Below, one piece after another: positions 1-14,000 of a DNA stretch of 64,000 nt; the first letter of the stretch is position 1; each line of letters opens with the position of its first letter. A program made the translations under genes and the position numbers. Under the pieces are notes generated by a model. That model worked only from the letters and a program-made list of their open reading frames with translations. It had not been told where the DNA came from and did not search any database. Location: assembly GCF_020740795.1 (NCBI RefSeq), contig NC_067285.1, forward strand, positions 78,966,842-79,030,841, in the 5' to 3' direction. This DNA comes from Apus apus. Its lineage: Eukaryota > Chordata > Aves > Apodiformes > Apodidae.

Positions 1-164
1 CTCTATTCTTAAGATAACTCTCTCTGAGACACTGCAGGGTTTTGTGATCACAATGACACTTCAGCAGAAAAGGAATTAGGAAGACTGAAGGCTTGTGTAT
101 AGACTGTTCGTATACTTCACTACAAAGTATCTGTTCAAAACAAGGACCAAGTGTATTCCAAAGG

Positions 165-256
165 AAAAAAAAAACCACGACAACCAAAAAAACCCCCAAC
201 AAAACAAAAAAGACAACAACAACCAAAACAAAACATAAACCAAAACAAAAACAGAA
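165..256. repeat. A/C-rich low-complexity tract
   Basis: The + strand is almost entirely A and C, with irregular AAAC, CAA and AAAAC units. It could be simple-sequence DNA or the decayed A-rich tail of a retrotransposed copy; no recognisable body lies next to it. Confidence 0.8.
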
Positions 257-1094
257 AATGGGAAGGACAATAAATGTGTAAAAAATTTTGTCTGGATACT
301 TGGACTCTATATGAACATAGAGGAAATTATTACTTAAGATTAGCTGCTATTCCGTTGCCTTCTTTCATCTGCCCACTATCTATATTCTGCTCTGCTCTCA
401 CAAACTATTCTATTCTGATGCTAAGCCTCTCTATCCAATATCTCCTTTGTATTCCTGCAAAGTGCTATACAGTGATCAAGTGGATATAATGACCTACATC
501 TTTCCTCTTTGTACATTATTAAAGTGAAAAAAAGAAACATTAGTAAATTGGCTAAGCTCTGTAGAGTCCATCTAGGTTGGACTTGTTAGGTTATGTGACA
601 AAAGCTCATCTGCACATCCACAGAGGAGCTCAGGGAGACAATGGCCCATCACAGCAGCCATCAGACCATTAACAGCTCATCTCCATGAGCCCAGGGGAGC
701 ACAAGGCCACAAAGGCAGTTGAGAACCCAAATTAAGGACTCCTAACTTCTCTGGGCTCTTCCTAGGGCTGTCCAAACAGGCCCACATTCCTATTTTACAG
801 GTGTGAAACTCATTGAAACTCATCTCGGTAAGTCAGCAGCAGCAGCTCTCCTGATCGCCTTTTGGTCTAAATGGATATGCTAAATGGGGACTCAGACACA
901 TTATGGGATGTTTGGGAAGACCATTTGGGATTGCACAGGATTTTTGCAGGATGATTAGGGAAGGAAAAGAAGATGTGGAAAAGCGGGGAGGGTGGTTTAA
1001 GTCATTTGGGATCCAGCATGATACATTTTAACAGTGTTAAAGACGTTTTAGCATAATCTAATAACCATACAGATTTGGGAAGTCATGTAATGCC

Positions 1095-1114
1095 AAAAAA
1101 AAAAAAAAAAAAAA
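1095..1114. repeat. Homopolymer (A)20
   Basis: Uninterrupted run of 20 A. I see no retrogene upstream of it. Confidence 0.9.
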
Positions 1115-4100
1115 GTTCTTATTTAGAAGTCATTAATGACCCCTGCACAAACTCGAGAAAAACGATAATTTGAATGGGCAAGTAATCTTCCTTGTTGCAT
1201 ACTTAGTAGTATAGAAAAATCTGTTTTCCATTTTGAGTCCAAGACAATCTTTGTAGTGTTTTAGCCTTCACTCCATCCTACTTTCTTTTCTAGAAAGCCA
1301 GTTATCATATTGATAATCTTTTTTCACAGAGGTAGAAAATTAAGTAGTTAGAAAATAATACAGTACGTTAAATAATGAGAAATAAGATTAATTCTATCTG
1401 TCATTTCATGTAAGAAAATAGAAAGGAGGTCACTAGCTTACTCATAAAAACTTTTAAGTAGAATCAATCATACAAGACTAGAGGAAAGGTGGAGGATAAA
1501 TCCAGCACCATCCATCACTCTTAATACGCTCTTATGCCTGGTAGTTTGGAATGGCAAAGTAGCTTTGGATGAAATATCTTTGATTAAAACTAATTTTAAG
1601 TAATTTAGGCTTATGGAAACAGAGAGGATACTGAAATTTACTGTTACATACACTTATTCAGGTCTCTGATGTTTCTAATTTGGCAACAAATATTAGTGTG
1701 TGCTTTCTATTTTTATTCTGTAATCTGATTCTGCAACTTGATTCTCAGAAAATGGGAACAGCAATATCATTGCATGTCATGTAGCCTACATTTAAAATAA
1801 ATGCCTGAGTGCTTGTGAAACACTCAACTCCAGTAAGGAAATAAGTAATCTGAAAATCCATAAACAAACATATGATGCTTTCTTCAAATGATGTTTGAAT
1901 GAATCGAGCAAATAAAGCTCTGGACCACTTATAATAATGCAGTTTAAGCAAATACTGGTTACTTGTGTACTAAATGATACTTGGATTTTTATTTTCTTTA
2001 AGGGAAACTAGCACATCTCTCTTTAATAAAAATCTGTACCACATTTATGTATAGCTCCACTGAAGCTGCACAAGAACCCTAAAAATTAATCTTCAAATTC
2101 TTTGCTTTGCAACATTAGTGTTTCTACTGCAATGTTTTTCAAACCAGAAGATTAACTACTGCCCTCTTCTCCATAGCCATTATCTCATGACATTGTTCCC
2201 TGCATGGACTCCACATCAGGAACCTTTATTCCACCATACACCCCCCTTTTTTTTTTTTTTTGCTTCCCTCTAGGGAGCAGATACACAAGGAATATAATGA
2301 TTATGCCAGTAGGAAAAGATGTCATGAAGCAGTTAATCTGATATTGTACAAGCACTGTTCATATACTCAAAGTAAGGTCTCAGAGCAGAAGTTTTTTTCT
2401 TAATAGAATACATCAAAACTGATCAAATACAAACCTACATTAAGAAAATATTATATCTGAGATTTCACCTAATTAAGTCACCCTTCTTGCAGTCTTTTTG
2501 CCTTAGGAATTCAGGTTTTAACCAAGTATCAGAGAACAAATCCTCCTATGTCAGATAGTCCTTATGTGCCTATGAGATACACTTCAATAGTATTTGTTTT
2601 CTGCAACCATAGTGATGAAATGGCTAAGGTCATAAGAATTCGAAGCAAGTATCTGCCTTCATTAAATTTCAGAAAATCTGAGCAGTCCTCTAACATCAAA
2701 TAATAGGGATTTGAGGAATAGAAATATAAAACAAGTTTCATAACATTTTTCAGATACCAGTCTACCAATCTGACTTGAAGAAAAAAAAATACAGAAAGAC
2801 AACACAAATTTAATTATCTTGAAGGTTATTTATTTAGTGCTGTATTATGTAGGAGTTTTCTTTGAAATGCCTCAAATTATTATTCTTGAAGACAGTACTT
2901 TTCTGCTAGTAGCTTCATTTTCTACATCTATAATTTTTAGATCAGCCTTATAAAAGTTTAACATAAATTACCACATAAAGTTCTCTTGCTATTAATGTTG
3001 TGATCCAGCAAATTTTAAAATATAAATGCTTAAGGGAATTTGGGAATTGGAGTCTCTGTTGCTATTTGACAATCCAAAGCTCATGATCCATCAAGTCTAT
3101 AAAGACTATCAGCACAGCTGGTCAGGCTCATAATGAATGGCAGATGCTGTATAGAAGATCAACATTGAAAAGATGATATCACTCAATAAAGACTGCCAAA
3201 GTTTCTCAGCATCTCTGCATAGAATTATATAGAGGAAAATACAGATATTATGATTTTTAAGGGTGTTAAAAAACATGCAACAAATCTGTACTGAAAAATA
3301 GAGAAAAACCCATGCCTATTGCCAAAGATATGAATGCATAGAAATTCTCAGGAAAAAATCTTTCAGCTGCAGTACAAATTAAAAACAAACAAACAAAATC
3401 TTACTATTCTAGCATAATTTAAAAAGTTCTGGGGTACAGAAACTGCAGTCATGGTGTCAACTAGAGCCTCCATAGCAGTTGTGGATTCCTTACATTTTGG
3501 TGATCTGTGTGATTTCCATTCCTCAAAAAATATTGAGTTACCTCTTTTTGCAAAGTTATGGTTTCAAACGTTTTCTTCACTACACAGTATAGTCTAGCTT
3601 TCAAGACAATATGCAACAAAGCAGAACTCTAAAGGGATGCATTTGTATTCTAGCTTATTCCTTTCTTACTTGTTTTACAAAATATCTGACAGACGTGAAA
3701 TCGCATGAAATAACACTGTATGGTTCAGGAGAAACTAAAAATACACTTAATGATGTCTTCTCACTGGATTAAACCCAGTTGGAAGAAAACAATGGAGTAG
3801 CTCTTGACTCACATAAATGTGACTGAAAATAGAGCATACTTCTTGCATTATTGAAAGAATAATCCCCTCAAAAAAAAGGAAATGAAAAGAACAATCCCTT
3901 CTTTTCCCCAATTGCTACACAGAATCCAGTAAAATTCTTATGACAACACTTTTCAACTGAGCTGAAAAAAAAAGTTTGAACATGTTGGTTATCTTTATTT
4001 TCACATGGTTTTGGTAGCAGAGTCAGAGGTAAAGATCCACTGGAAGAGCCCCAGGTAACACTAACTTTAGAGGCAGGCTTGAAATATAAGGAAATACACT

Positions 4101-4685
4101 ACTCTTTGAATTTCAGAAATTGTAGTTCCTGAGGGGTCAAAATCAAATTAATGGTGGGAATTATACTGTCCAGCTGATATTTTTCACATTTTTAAGCAAT
4201 GCAAAATCTTTAACAAGGAAAGAACTGGCAGTATGATAAACTAATATTTCAATGTAACATACAACAAGTGATAAACCATGTAGATAAACACCATACAACA
4301 TACAAAATATTTCTAGGACATCTATATCCATAATATATTGAAGTGTAAAGGAAACTAATGACTGCCAGTGGAGAAAAAAAACCCTTTTGCAGCTGCCAAA
4401 ACCTATTCTCCATTGCTTTCAATATTCTGCCTCACATTCTAGTTCCACACTCTTTCCTGAGCAAGAGTCCAACTGCTGAGAAACAAAAGTCATATTGCCA
4501 GGTGGCTGTCTAAATATCCTCCTCTTCCAGGCCTACTTCTGCTTCAAAAATGCCAAGCATATTCAAAGCTAGACTATTGCTAATGGCTAGCCCTTGACAG
4601 CATGAGCTCCCAGTAGAATTTCTAGATAAAACAATGCTCTTGTCAGTCTGTCTGAAATAATGTCACTTTTATATAGTTTAAATCA

Positions 4686-5035
4686 TAAAATCACAGAATC
4701 ATAAAGATCATCAAGTTCCAACCCCCCTGTCATGAGCAGGGAACCCTACCAATAGATCAGGTTGCACAAAACCTCATCCAACCTGGCCTTAAAAACCTCC
4801 AGGGATGGGGCATCAACAACCTCCCTGGGCAACCCATTCCAGTTCCTCACCACCCTTATAGTGAAGAATTTCTTCCTGATATCTAACCTGAATCTCCCCT
4901 CTCTCAGTTTAAAACCATTACCCCTCATCCTATCACCATCTTCTCTGATGAAAAGCCCCTCCCCAGCTTTTCTGCAGCCCCCCTTCATGTAATGGGAGGC
5001 CACTATAAGGTCTCCCTAGAGCCTTCTTCTCATGA
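4686..5035 (-). mobile_element. CR1 LINE 3' fragment, antisense
   Basis: Read on the minus strand this is the 3' end of an avian CR1 non-LTR retrotransposon. The + strand begins with the inverted CR1 tail (ATCACAGAATCATAAAG) followed by the inverted 3'UTR. The minus-strand frame at 4746-5003 gives the CR1 ORF2 C-terminus with motifs such as [33 protein letters not shown] and [10 protein letters not shown]. It is 5'-truncated, as most CR1 copies are, and lacks the endonuclease and reverse-transcriptase core, so it is inactive. Confidence 0.93.
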
Positions 5036-5245
5036 GTCTCTTCTGGCTAGATAAGCTTAACTGGCATCACAAAAGGCCAATGACATCAGATAATAGCAAA
5101 TATTATTTTTGGTCTAACTTCTGTTTTGTCTAACTTCTGGTACAAAACCAGTGTGACAAAGTACCCATCAGCAAAATCAAAGAAACACAAATTTTCAGAG
5201 AAAATTTAGCAACTGACCATGATACCTTTAAATGAAATTGTCCTC

Positions 5246-5990
5246 ATAGAATCATAGAACATCTTGGGTTGGAAGAGATCTCTAAAGGTCATCTAGTCCA
5301 ACTCCTCTACAATAAGCAGGGACATCTCACACTAGAACAGATTATCCAGAGCTCCACCAAGCCTGACCTTAAATGTCTCCCAGGGACAGGGCCTCCACCA
5401 CCCCTCCAGGCAACCCCTTCCAGTGATCTACCACCTCACATTGAAGAATTTCCTAATGTGCAACCTAAATCTACCCTTCTCTAGCTTAGAACTGTTCCCC
5501 CTTGTCCTGTCATTACATGCCCTTGTGAACAGGTCTTCCCCAGCCTTCTTACACGCTCCTTTCAGGTATCGGAAGGTTACTATAAGGTCCCACTAGAGTC
5601 TTCTCTTCTTCAGACTGAACAAACCCAACTCCCTCAGCCTGTTTTCATAAGACAGGTGCTCTACCCCTCTGATCATTTTTGTTGCCCTCCCCTGGACATG
5701 CTCCAACACGTCCACATCCTTCTTGTATTGGGGGCTCCAGAGTTGAATGCAGTACTCCAGGGCAGAGTAGAGGAGGCAGACTCATCTCTCTTGATCTGCT
5801 GGCCACACTTCCTTTGGTGCAGCCCAGGATGTGCTTGGCCTTCTGGGCTGCAATTGCACATTGGTGGCTCATGTCCAGCTTTTCATCCACTAGTATCCCC
5901 ATGTCTTTTTCAATAGGGCTGCTCTCTAGCATGGCTTTCCCCAGCCTGTATTGATGTCTCTGGTTATATCTCATCAGTTACTCTTTTTAT
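5246..5990 (-). mobile_element. CR1 LINE 3' fragment, antisense (second copy)
   Basis: The + strand opens with the inverted CR1 tail (ATAGAATCATAGAAC) and then GGTTGGAAGAGATCTCTAAAGG-type 3'UTR sequence. The minus strand between about 5645 and 5974 still encodes CR1 ORF2 C-terminal motifs ([41 protein letters not shown]), broken by frameshifts. It is longer than the copy at 4686-5035. About 210 bp of non-CR1 sequence separates them and each has its own 3' end, so they are two independent insertions in the same orientation. Confidence 0.93.
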
Positions 5991-8900
5991 TAGTGTCCCT
6001 TTAGAACACCACTAAAAATATATCTGTGATCTGATCTAATACTTCATCTGTCATGTTTCTAAACAAAATTTTTGTCCACTATGTGACTCTGATACAGTCA
6101 ACAGAAGTGCACTGTGACTCAGCAATTGGATTTGGCTTGTCCACTAGTTTTCTGTGCATCATTTAATTTACCTTGTACTCTCAAATAAATGTGTGACCTG
6201 TTAGATTTGGCACTGGACTACACAAGGTAAGCATTACCCCTTGTCCTTATTTTTCTGGGATAATTCAGTCTTCTGTTACTGAAATGAAGTCTTAAGAGAG
6301 TTCTGTGCTCTATCTTTGCTTTTTTTTTCACTAAGAATAAAACGGGAATCAATTGTATAACTTGTTGATATGTTTCTTGTAACCCCTGAAAAGAGTAACT
6401 TTTGTTCTTAAATATTTTTCCTTGTGCTGAATTTTTTTCAGTTTCATTTTAACTGTAGGTATTTTGAGGCAGACTATTTGTCTTTTTCTTTGTCACTAAA
6501 GAGCTTTAAAGGAGTTTGATACTTTTATTAAAAAATGTTTTATTAAACAATATTTTTAACTCTCATAGTTATTATTATATTGCTAAACCATGACTTTGAA
6601 AAGTAAAAATAATTGTCAATAAATAGAGTATCAAAAGATGTTTTTAAGATGAATTAATAATTTTGGAATTCTCTGTTTTAACATTCTTAAAGATGGCAAT
6701 CATGAGTCCAGAGCATGAACAACTATACATTCAAAAGCTGAATATTTGACTTTTGACTGTTTATTCATACAAACTTCTATAAACTTACTCTGTATTTATT
6801 ACCTTGCCAAAAAATTAGGAAAGCACTGTAACAAAAAGCATAAATTTTAGTGAAGATTCTTAGTTCACAACTAGTATATTCCTTTTTTGTGTTTAAAACA
6901 CCTTTTTGTTACACCTAGATTAATTAATGCAATTCCCCTCATGTGATACACAGCCTGATTTTTTTTCAAGTTTTCAAAAAAATTAAAGGGCCCAAACAAC
7001 AGCTTAGGCAACGTCAAGCTGATTAGTAGGTGCATGTAGAACAGCTGTTCCAAGATAGCCCTATAAAGCTATAAAGTGTTTGAGTAAGACTAATCTATCC
7101 AACATGTTGGAGATACACAAGAGCTTGTATTTAGCTTGTCTTCAGCTTTACAGATCTCAAACTTCAAAGTGATTTTCTTCTGGCTAATAAGGGTCCAGAA
7201 TATGCATGTAATCCCTCCAAGAGCTTACCTAATTGGGTCAGTCTTTGTGACTTTAAATTGACCCTGCATAGAGGCATACTATAAGGCAAGATAAGCATCA
7301 AGTTTTCCTGACATTAGCTGAGTTTATAAGGCCACCATGTTCTCTAAGTAGGGTGAATTACATCAAAATCAACAGTCTATATTTGTATAAGGTTCCCAGA
7401 GCCAGTTAAATGCTACTTAAAATGATAAATAGCTTATATTTCAGAAAGAAAGTAAACTTGTAATAGGCAATTACTATGAAGCATCTTTCCAATCATTAAG
7501 CTATCATGAAGCAATATATTAGCTTCAGTAGAGTAAATTTCAGTTACCTGAAAATTCAGTGAGTGCTCAGAAGTATCTGGGCAAAATATTTGCAATGCTA
7601 TTAGAATTCCCAAGAGCTGATAGAGCAGGTTAGTGAGATGCCCACTGTGTTAATGTACACTGTAATTATAACTGCAGAAATCAACTACAGATATTTGTCA
7701 TAGGGTCTTTATAATGAATCTATGTGACTGCATCTCCCAGTGAAAATATTAGGATACTACTATACCATACTTACCTTAATGAAAAATTGTCACTGGGAGT
7801 GTTGCTTCTAATTCAGAGAACACAGTTAAACTGCTTTAATTTATTTTAATCAGAAGTATAATGACTGTATGTTAAAGAGGCTTTCCATTTTTTGTGTCTC
7901 TTCAGAAAAGAATGAACGAAAAACTCCAGCAACCCAGTCCTGCTCCTGTGAGGCCTTCATCTGTACAGCATTAGATTAAGAGCAATTACACATTTTCAAA
8001 GGTGGAGGATATTTTCTTTCTAAGATATGGAAGTTATTTCTACTGAGCACAGTACATTTTTAATGTATGAATATTACGTATCTGTTAAATAAGTTTCTAT
8101 TATTACTGAGATGTAGCCTAGTATTACCTGAGATGCTTTCTATGATAGTTGAATAATTTGAAAAAAAGAAAATATCAAATTCATGATACGGAAGACACAA
8201 AGTTAAAAGACTAACAGAGATGCATAGAAATTATATTCTGAAACCCAAGCTAAATATCTGAGTGTTGTGTAATGCACAAAGAACACATGAAAAGATCATA
8301 ATAAGCCAATATGTATCTGGGAATGAAAGGTAGAAAAGTCCTAGCCTGACTGGAAAAAACTTCTTCCCTTCAATTCTGGTTTTCAACAAAAACATTCTGA
8401 ATTTGGTTTCCTAATGGTGGTCATCTGTTCATTAAGGCCTTTTTTTACAAAGTGAGAAGTATGAAGGACTCCCCAAATCACAGAACTAGAGAACCTGCCT
8501 GGATGGAGAACAACAGGTTCATTCCTGCATTCTGTATAAGCTAAGCAGTAACATCAATTGCTACTCTAGGTGAGAAGCCTGGCTACCCACTTACTGAAGG
8601 GAAAAGGTTCTTATTGTTTCCTGCTGATGATGTCACAATTTATAAATAATTAAATGGTCAGCAGGATACAGGACAAATTTATGAATTATCTTATTTCCCA
8701 GCTTACCCAGGATGCTGGAAACTAAATGCATAATCTAGTTAATTTTTATGTATATTCCTTCTTTCTACTTACAGTTTTATTTCTTCTGAAAAAAGTGTAT
8801 CCTGGCTGCAAACAGTGGGTCTTTTGGAAAAGCTCCAATGTACAAGGAACATTAAATAGATTTCACACCTTTTGCCTATTTTACAGGCAACATCAGGAAT

Positions 8901-11073
8901 AAACATAATTATGCAAAAGCCTAACAATATTTTTCCTCAGGCATGTAGACTCTGGCTCTGATTTAATGCAACTTATAGTCTTTTGTTGTCCTGGGTTTTT
9001 TTAATGCCGTTTGAATGGTTTGACTTCATTCTGAGCCTTTCTTCGTGGCTCTTATTCTTATTAGAAATACCTTTTCTAGTGAAATATCAATGAAAATATT
9101 ACAGTACTGAGAAAGGGACTACAAAGAAACATTGACTTTACATTATGATCTTGTCAGCAACTACTTTATACATAAATAGGAACATCAGCATATATTTCAT
9201 CTATTTTCATATTTTAAAATAAAAATATTACTTTATTAAAATAATAACTTGATTACCTAGAAAATACTTTATATTACATATCTTTAAAGTTTGTTTCTTA
9301 ATTTGACTAAAACTTTTCTAATGGTCAGGGATTTGACAACTGTAAAATGCTGCAAAGACATTAATTGCTGACTATTCATATTAAAAGGATATACCTATTA
9401 TTAGAATCCTTTTGCCACTACAGAAATATAGAAAAGTTGTGCTGTCAATATCTTAGTGAGATTCCTGGACTATTTGTTTTCTGACCTATGGCAAGCAATG
9501 GACACCAAGGTGAAAGAGAGTAGGAGTAGGAAACTATTAATTTACTTTTCCAATTTGTTGAAAAATATTTTCTTATATTATGATAGACAAATAAAATCAT
9601 GTGCAATGTCTCACCTATAACTAGATTAATAGAACACACCTTTGTAATCAAAACGTCACACATATACAGGCAAAAGCACACATGATGGATGGGAAAAGCA
9701 CATCTTCCTATTACATCCCTCCAGCCTTCTTGTTGTGTTTTCTTAGCTTTCTTTGTTTTTTGAGTGACAGCTGATATGTGGTACATGAATAAACCATTTA
9801 CTTCCCAATAATTTTTGAGCTTGAAGGATGTTACCTCAAGAATTGATAAACTAGCACTACTCAGAGAGAACACAGAAATTGCTTTCTTGGAAATGGAACC
9901 AGAAGAATTATAACAATATTCCCTGAGGGAGCACTAAGAAATTATCCAAAGCTGGACACAGAGCAGGCAGTAAGTTAAATTTCTCTTTACAGCACATAGT
10001 TCCCAAGTCACGTTTCATTAGGCAATGCTGCCTACTAACTGTTTTATATAAAAATTTAAATTGGTAATATATCAGCAAAATACATTTTTTGTTACCCTGA
10101 AAAAAAAATACAGTTAAAAATGTTAAAGATGTCAAATAAACACACTACATTGTAAAAGGGCTGTGAATGAACCATACTCTATATGTACAAATCACTGTTG
10201 CAAATGGAATCAGAAAAAGCAGAGAAAGCAGCACTCCCAAACATTTGACTATGGCTTAGAAGAATATCTGATTTGAGCATAGCTTTGGGCAAGCATCCTG
10301 ATTTTATACAGCTGGTTTGCACAAATACATTGCATATATCTTTCAGTATCCCATGACAGGTCACAAAATGTCTGGACCTTATTTGATTGCTTTTCCAGAT
10401 AAAGAATAGGTTCTTACAAACAGTGCATGTTCCATGTGTCTAAAACATTAGTAGGTTAGACAGTTGGATGTAAAGTGATCTCTTATATAACTAAAAATAG
10501 TAGTAATTACAATAATAATACAATGCATGTACTATATTTTTCTTTACAAAACAAGCTTAGAAAAATAAAATCTAGGTGGTGACATAATATATTAAATCAT
10601 AAACCTACACGAAAACTTGTATCTTTCTCTTCTTAGCATACTCTGCAAAAGAAAATAAAAAGTTTTCTTCCATGACAAAATCTCAAACCGAATATCACAT
10701 ATAGTGCCTAGACCACAAAAAAGTTTGTATACAGGCGGACTTAAATAGAAGAGCTTGTAAAGGACATTGCAATTATATGCTCTCTTTACCTTGCATTTTG
10801 TAAGTGTTGGAGTTCACAAATATTGTATTGTAATGTACTTGAAATAATATTTCTAACTGCTGTTACATTAGTGAAAACGTAACTCAGTAGTAAGCAACTT
10901 GATTGAAATTTGGAGGGGGATCTTAAAAGACTCTTTAGAGCTCTTATTACCAATCATAATTAGTGTTTGTATATAAAGATTTCCTTCAGAACTAATGTTT
11001 CATCTGATCTATATAGGAATTTCTCACAAAACTTAATACTAATGTTAATACAGTGGTTACGTTCACGTGCTCA

Positions 11074-11092
11074 TGTCTCCCCCTAGTGCCTG
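11074..11092 (-). promoter_or_regulatory. CTCF-like binding motif
   Basis: The + strand reads TGTCTCCCCCTAGTGCCTG; the reverse complement contains GCACTAGGGGGAG, close to the vertebrate CTCF core (CCACTAGGGGGCGC-like). It lies in a gene-free region, where an insulator or loop anchor would be plausible. Only the motif is visible; occupancy is inference. Confidence 0.4.
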
Positions 11093-14000
11093 TATCTGTC
11101 TTGTGTGTTTTTAACTAGATTTTTAGAGGTTCCAGTCAGCACAGATGTTTGTTAAGGAACGTCAAAGAATTCAAGCATGGAAAATAGCTTTGAAGTGAGT
11201 TATTTGCTATGTGCCCATAAACAGTTCTTAGTTTGGGTTTGTTTTTTTTGTTTTGTTTTGTTTGTTTCTTTGTTTTTGGGGGGAAGGAGGATTTGAAGGT
11301 GAGAAACAAATCAAGCAAATACAAACCTAACTCTCAAAGAGGGAGTTTACTCTTGACAATTTTTTCAGTCTCTCCTGTCTTTATTTTAGATTTAATATCT
11401 TTCTTCAATGGGAAAATATGCTATTCAGCTCTTTTTATCTAAATGTTTTTGGTGTGCAAAAATATAAAGCCATAAAATGTAGAGATTACTTGAAACATTG
11501 ATGTTTGGATTTAACTAAATCACAAAAACATGGTTTGGGTTGACTTTCAAACTAGTGACCTCCTCTAAAGAGACAAGGATGAGAGGATGTGAAGAAGTTT
11601 ACAAGGAAACAGCCTTTTCCCTATCCCCTTGTATTACTATTTAAGATTGGAAAATAGGTAAACGTGTTTTCAGTACATCACATCAGTCATAACTAGTTTC
11701 TACTGTTGCCAGATACTACAGATTCTAGTTATTGCTGTCTAATGTTGTATTATAAGTTGATGGGAATTGGATAAATACATTATTTTGAATTTGACTGAAA
11801 ACTTCTTTCAATATTGATCTTTCTTCAGGAAAATACATTTGTAAATGTAACTGAATGCAGTTTCACAGCTTCTTTGTGTTCACAGACTGAAACATAAAAG
11901 GATTCACAACTTGTAGAGCCAACATGGAATCACTGTTGTACTCTGACATTTTTTTGTATTTAAAATGTTAATCTGCAGCTCATAATACCAAATAATTTTA
12001 ACTGTGTGTCAGAATAAATAAAAGTATATATAACTTCCGAGTATATGAATGTTCATTTTCTCGAGTTGCTTATCTCACCTAATACGAGATGCTTCTTTTG
12101 TACCAGTTCTGAATTCTGCAGGACACTCTCTCCTAGGTTTCACGCAGAGAAAAAAACCTGCTTAGCAGTATCAGTAATCTTGCTCTGTTTAATAGAAAAA
12201 TTAAGTTGAAACCTGGAAAGTTCTTACCAGTCAAATATGTGATAATACTTGTAAACTCTATTTTCCTAAGCATAGCTAAATCTGAAAAAAGCAGGATGTT
12301 CTTCTGCTGGTTAACACTTCTCTCACTTACTCCTTTTTTAGTCTGAATATTTTTACACCCTATACTCAGCATATTAACTTTGTATCTTGCAAAAGAAAAT
12401 TACCAGGCAGTATATTAGAAAGGTAGGTATGAATCTGCCATGTGAACAAAGGGAACAAGTATGAATTCAAAATCCTATCAAGTTTTCCACTCAGCAAGGT
12501 GGGTGAAGATATTCTTTTTTGGAAAAACCTTGAGTAGCTGTCTTCCCATTGGAGTCTGGTGTTTTGGATGAATTTTGGTCAGTTCTAATAATTTACTTTT
12601 TTGTGTTGACTTTCAGAGAAGATTTGGATGAACAATCTCTTAGATAGAAAGCAATTTCATTTTTTAATATTTCTATCAGAAGATATTACATGAGAATGCA
12701 CAATATCAATGGTGAGAATGCTCAAGCATTTATCACATAAGGAAACCAAGGTAGTTCCAATAGTGTGTAAATAATATTAAATATTTGTAGAACTTCATGA
12801 TTTTGAACTAAATGGAAGAAACCAATAGGAAAATATCATAAGTTGCTTTTAAATACAATATGATAAATAAGAGTTTACATTTTCATACAATTCATTACAG
12901 TTAGATCTACTTATAAGGTTACATGTTGGTTTTAAAAACCAGCTTCCCTGCTTCTTAAAGAAAGGTACATTTCAGATTGAAATACATATACATGTGAATA
13001 CAAGTCACAGAAGTAACCTTATTTGGAACATTACTCAAAGTCTCTGCTAGGAAATGGGCAAGAGAACCTGAAGATTTATTACCCTATTGTCTAAATGAGG
13101 GTGCCTGTGCACTATTAACAATCACTATGCCATTCAGTCACCAAATAGTTTGATATATGCTTTCATGCCTGGAATGTCAAAAGTATGAGAACTAAAGAAC
13201 AAATTTTTTTTATGTTAAGTAAGTTGACATGCAAAGCAATTTCTGGCTAAAACTTGTCTATCATTATAAGAAAATAACCCACCAAAAAATATGTTTCCTC
13301 TGATGTTTCAGAATACCGTACTTAGTTCTTGAGAAAATACAAGAAATAGCAAAATATTTTTTTGTTTTATAGTACTTTTTAAAATGGAAAGATAAATATT
13401 TTTATTACTACAATCTTCTTCTCTCCATTCACTCTTTCACCCTTCTAAGCCCTTTCAGTTTAATGTATGTTTTTCTTCCCATCACTGATTTGAATCACTT
13501 CAGAAATAACCCAGTTATCCCCTGATTGAAAATTCTGCCTGTGACATATCCAGTCAGTATATGTATATACAAATGAGTCTTGGATGTGAAAGTTTGGGAG
13601 AAGGCTGTTACATTATTCATTTAGTTTCTCAAGCACAAAGATGATGCTTTGAAGAAAACTTCCATGTATGCTGGGAGTGTGCAAATATGCCTTCATAAGT
13701 CCAATAAAACTTTATTAGGCAAGTTAAAGTGGACTGTTAGTTTAAGTGCTTTTTATATTGTAAAATCTATTTTTCACAATATAAAAATGCTTCTTACAAG
13801 AAAGCTTCCAGGAGCAAGGGAGTTTTTTATATCTAAATATTTCCATTCAGAATATGCATAGAGAAATAGTGACATGCAAGCCTCCATGCAGGGAGCCTTG
13901 TGTGCCTATGGGCTATTTAGAACACAATCTTTTGTCTCTTGTGAGACACCCAGAAAAATGTGAAGAAAAAACAAAACTAGTATCCTGTCTGTGGGAGTAG

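Larger units (their letters stand above)
1..4685. other. Intergenic AT-rich DNA, no gene seen
   Basis: No open frame here resembles a known protein, and all are short enough to be chance. The stretch holds an A/C-rich low-complexity block at about 165-256 (AAAC and CAA-like units), a run of 20 A at 1095-1114, and a C6T15 tract at 2241-2261. I see no RNA gene or clear promoter. Moderately GC-richer sequence at about 600-780 is unexplained. Confidence 0.6.

Noticed and set aside
5645..5974. 109-codon minus-strand open frame and overlapping plus-strand frames
   Set aside because: All lie in an antisense CR1 fragment; the minus frame is decayed ORF2 and the plus frames are shadows.
9445..9873. 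142-codon minus-strand open frame
   Set aside because: Longest non-repeat frame in the desert, but there is no recognisable domain, the composition is AT-driven, and no promoter or splice structure supports it.
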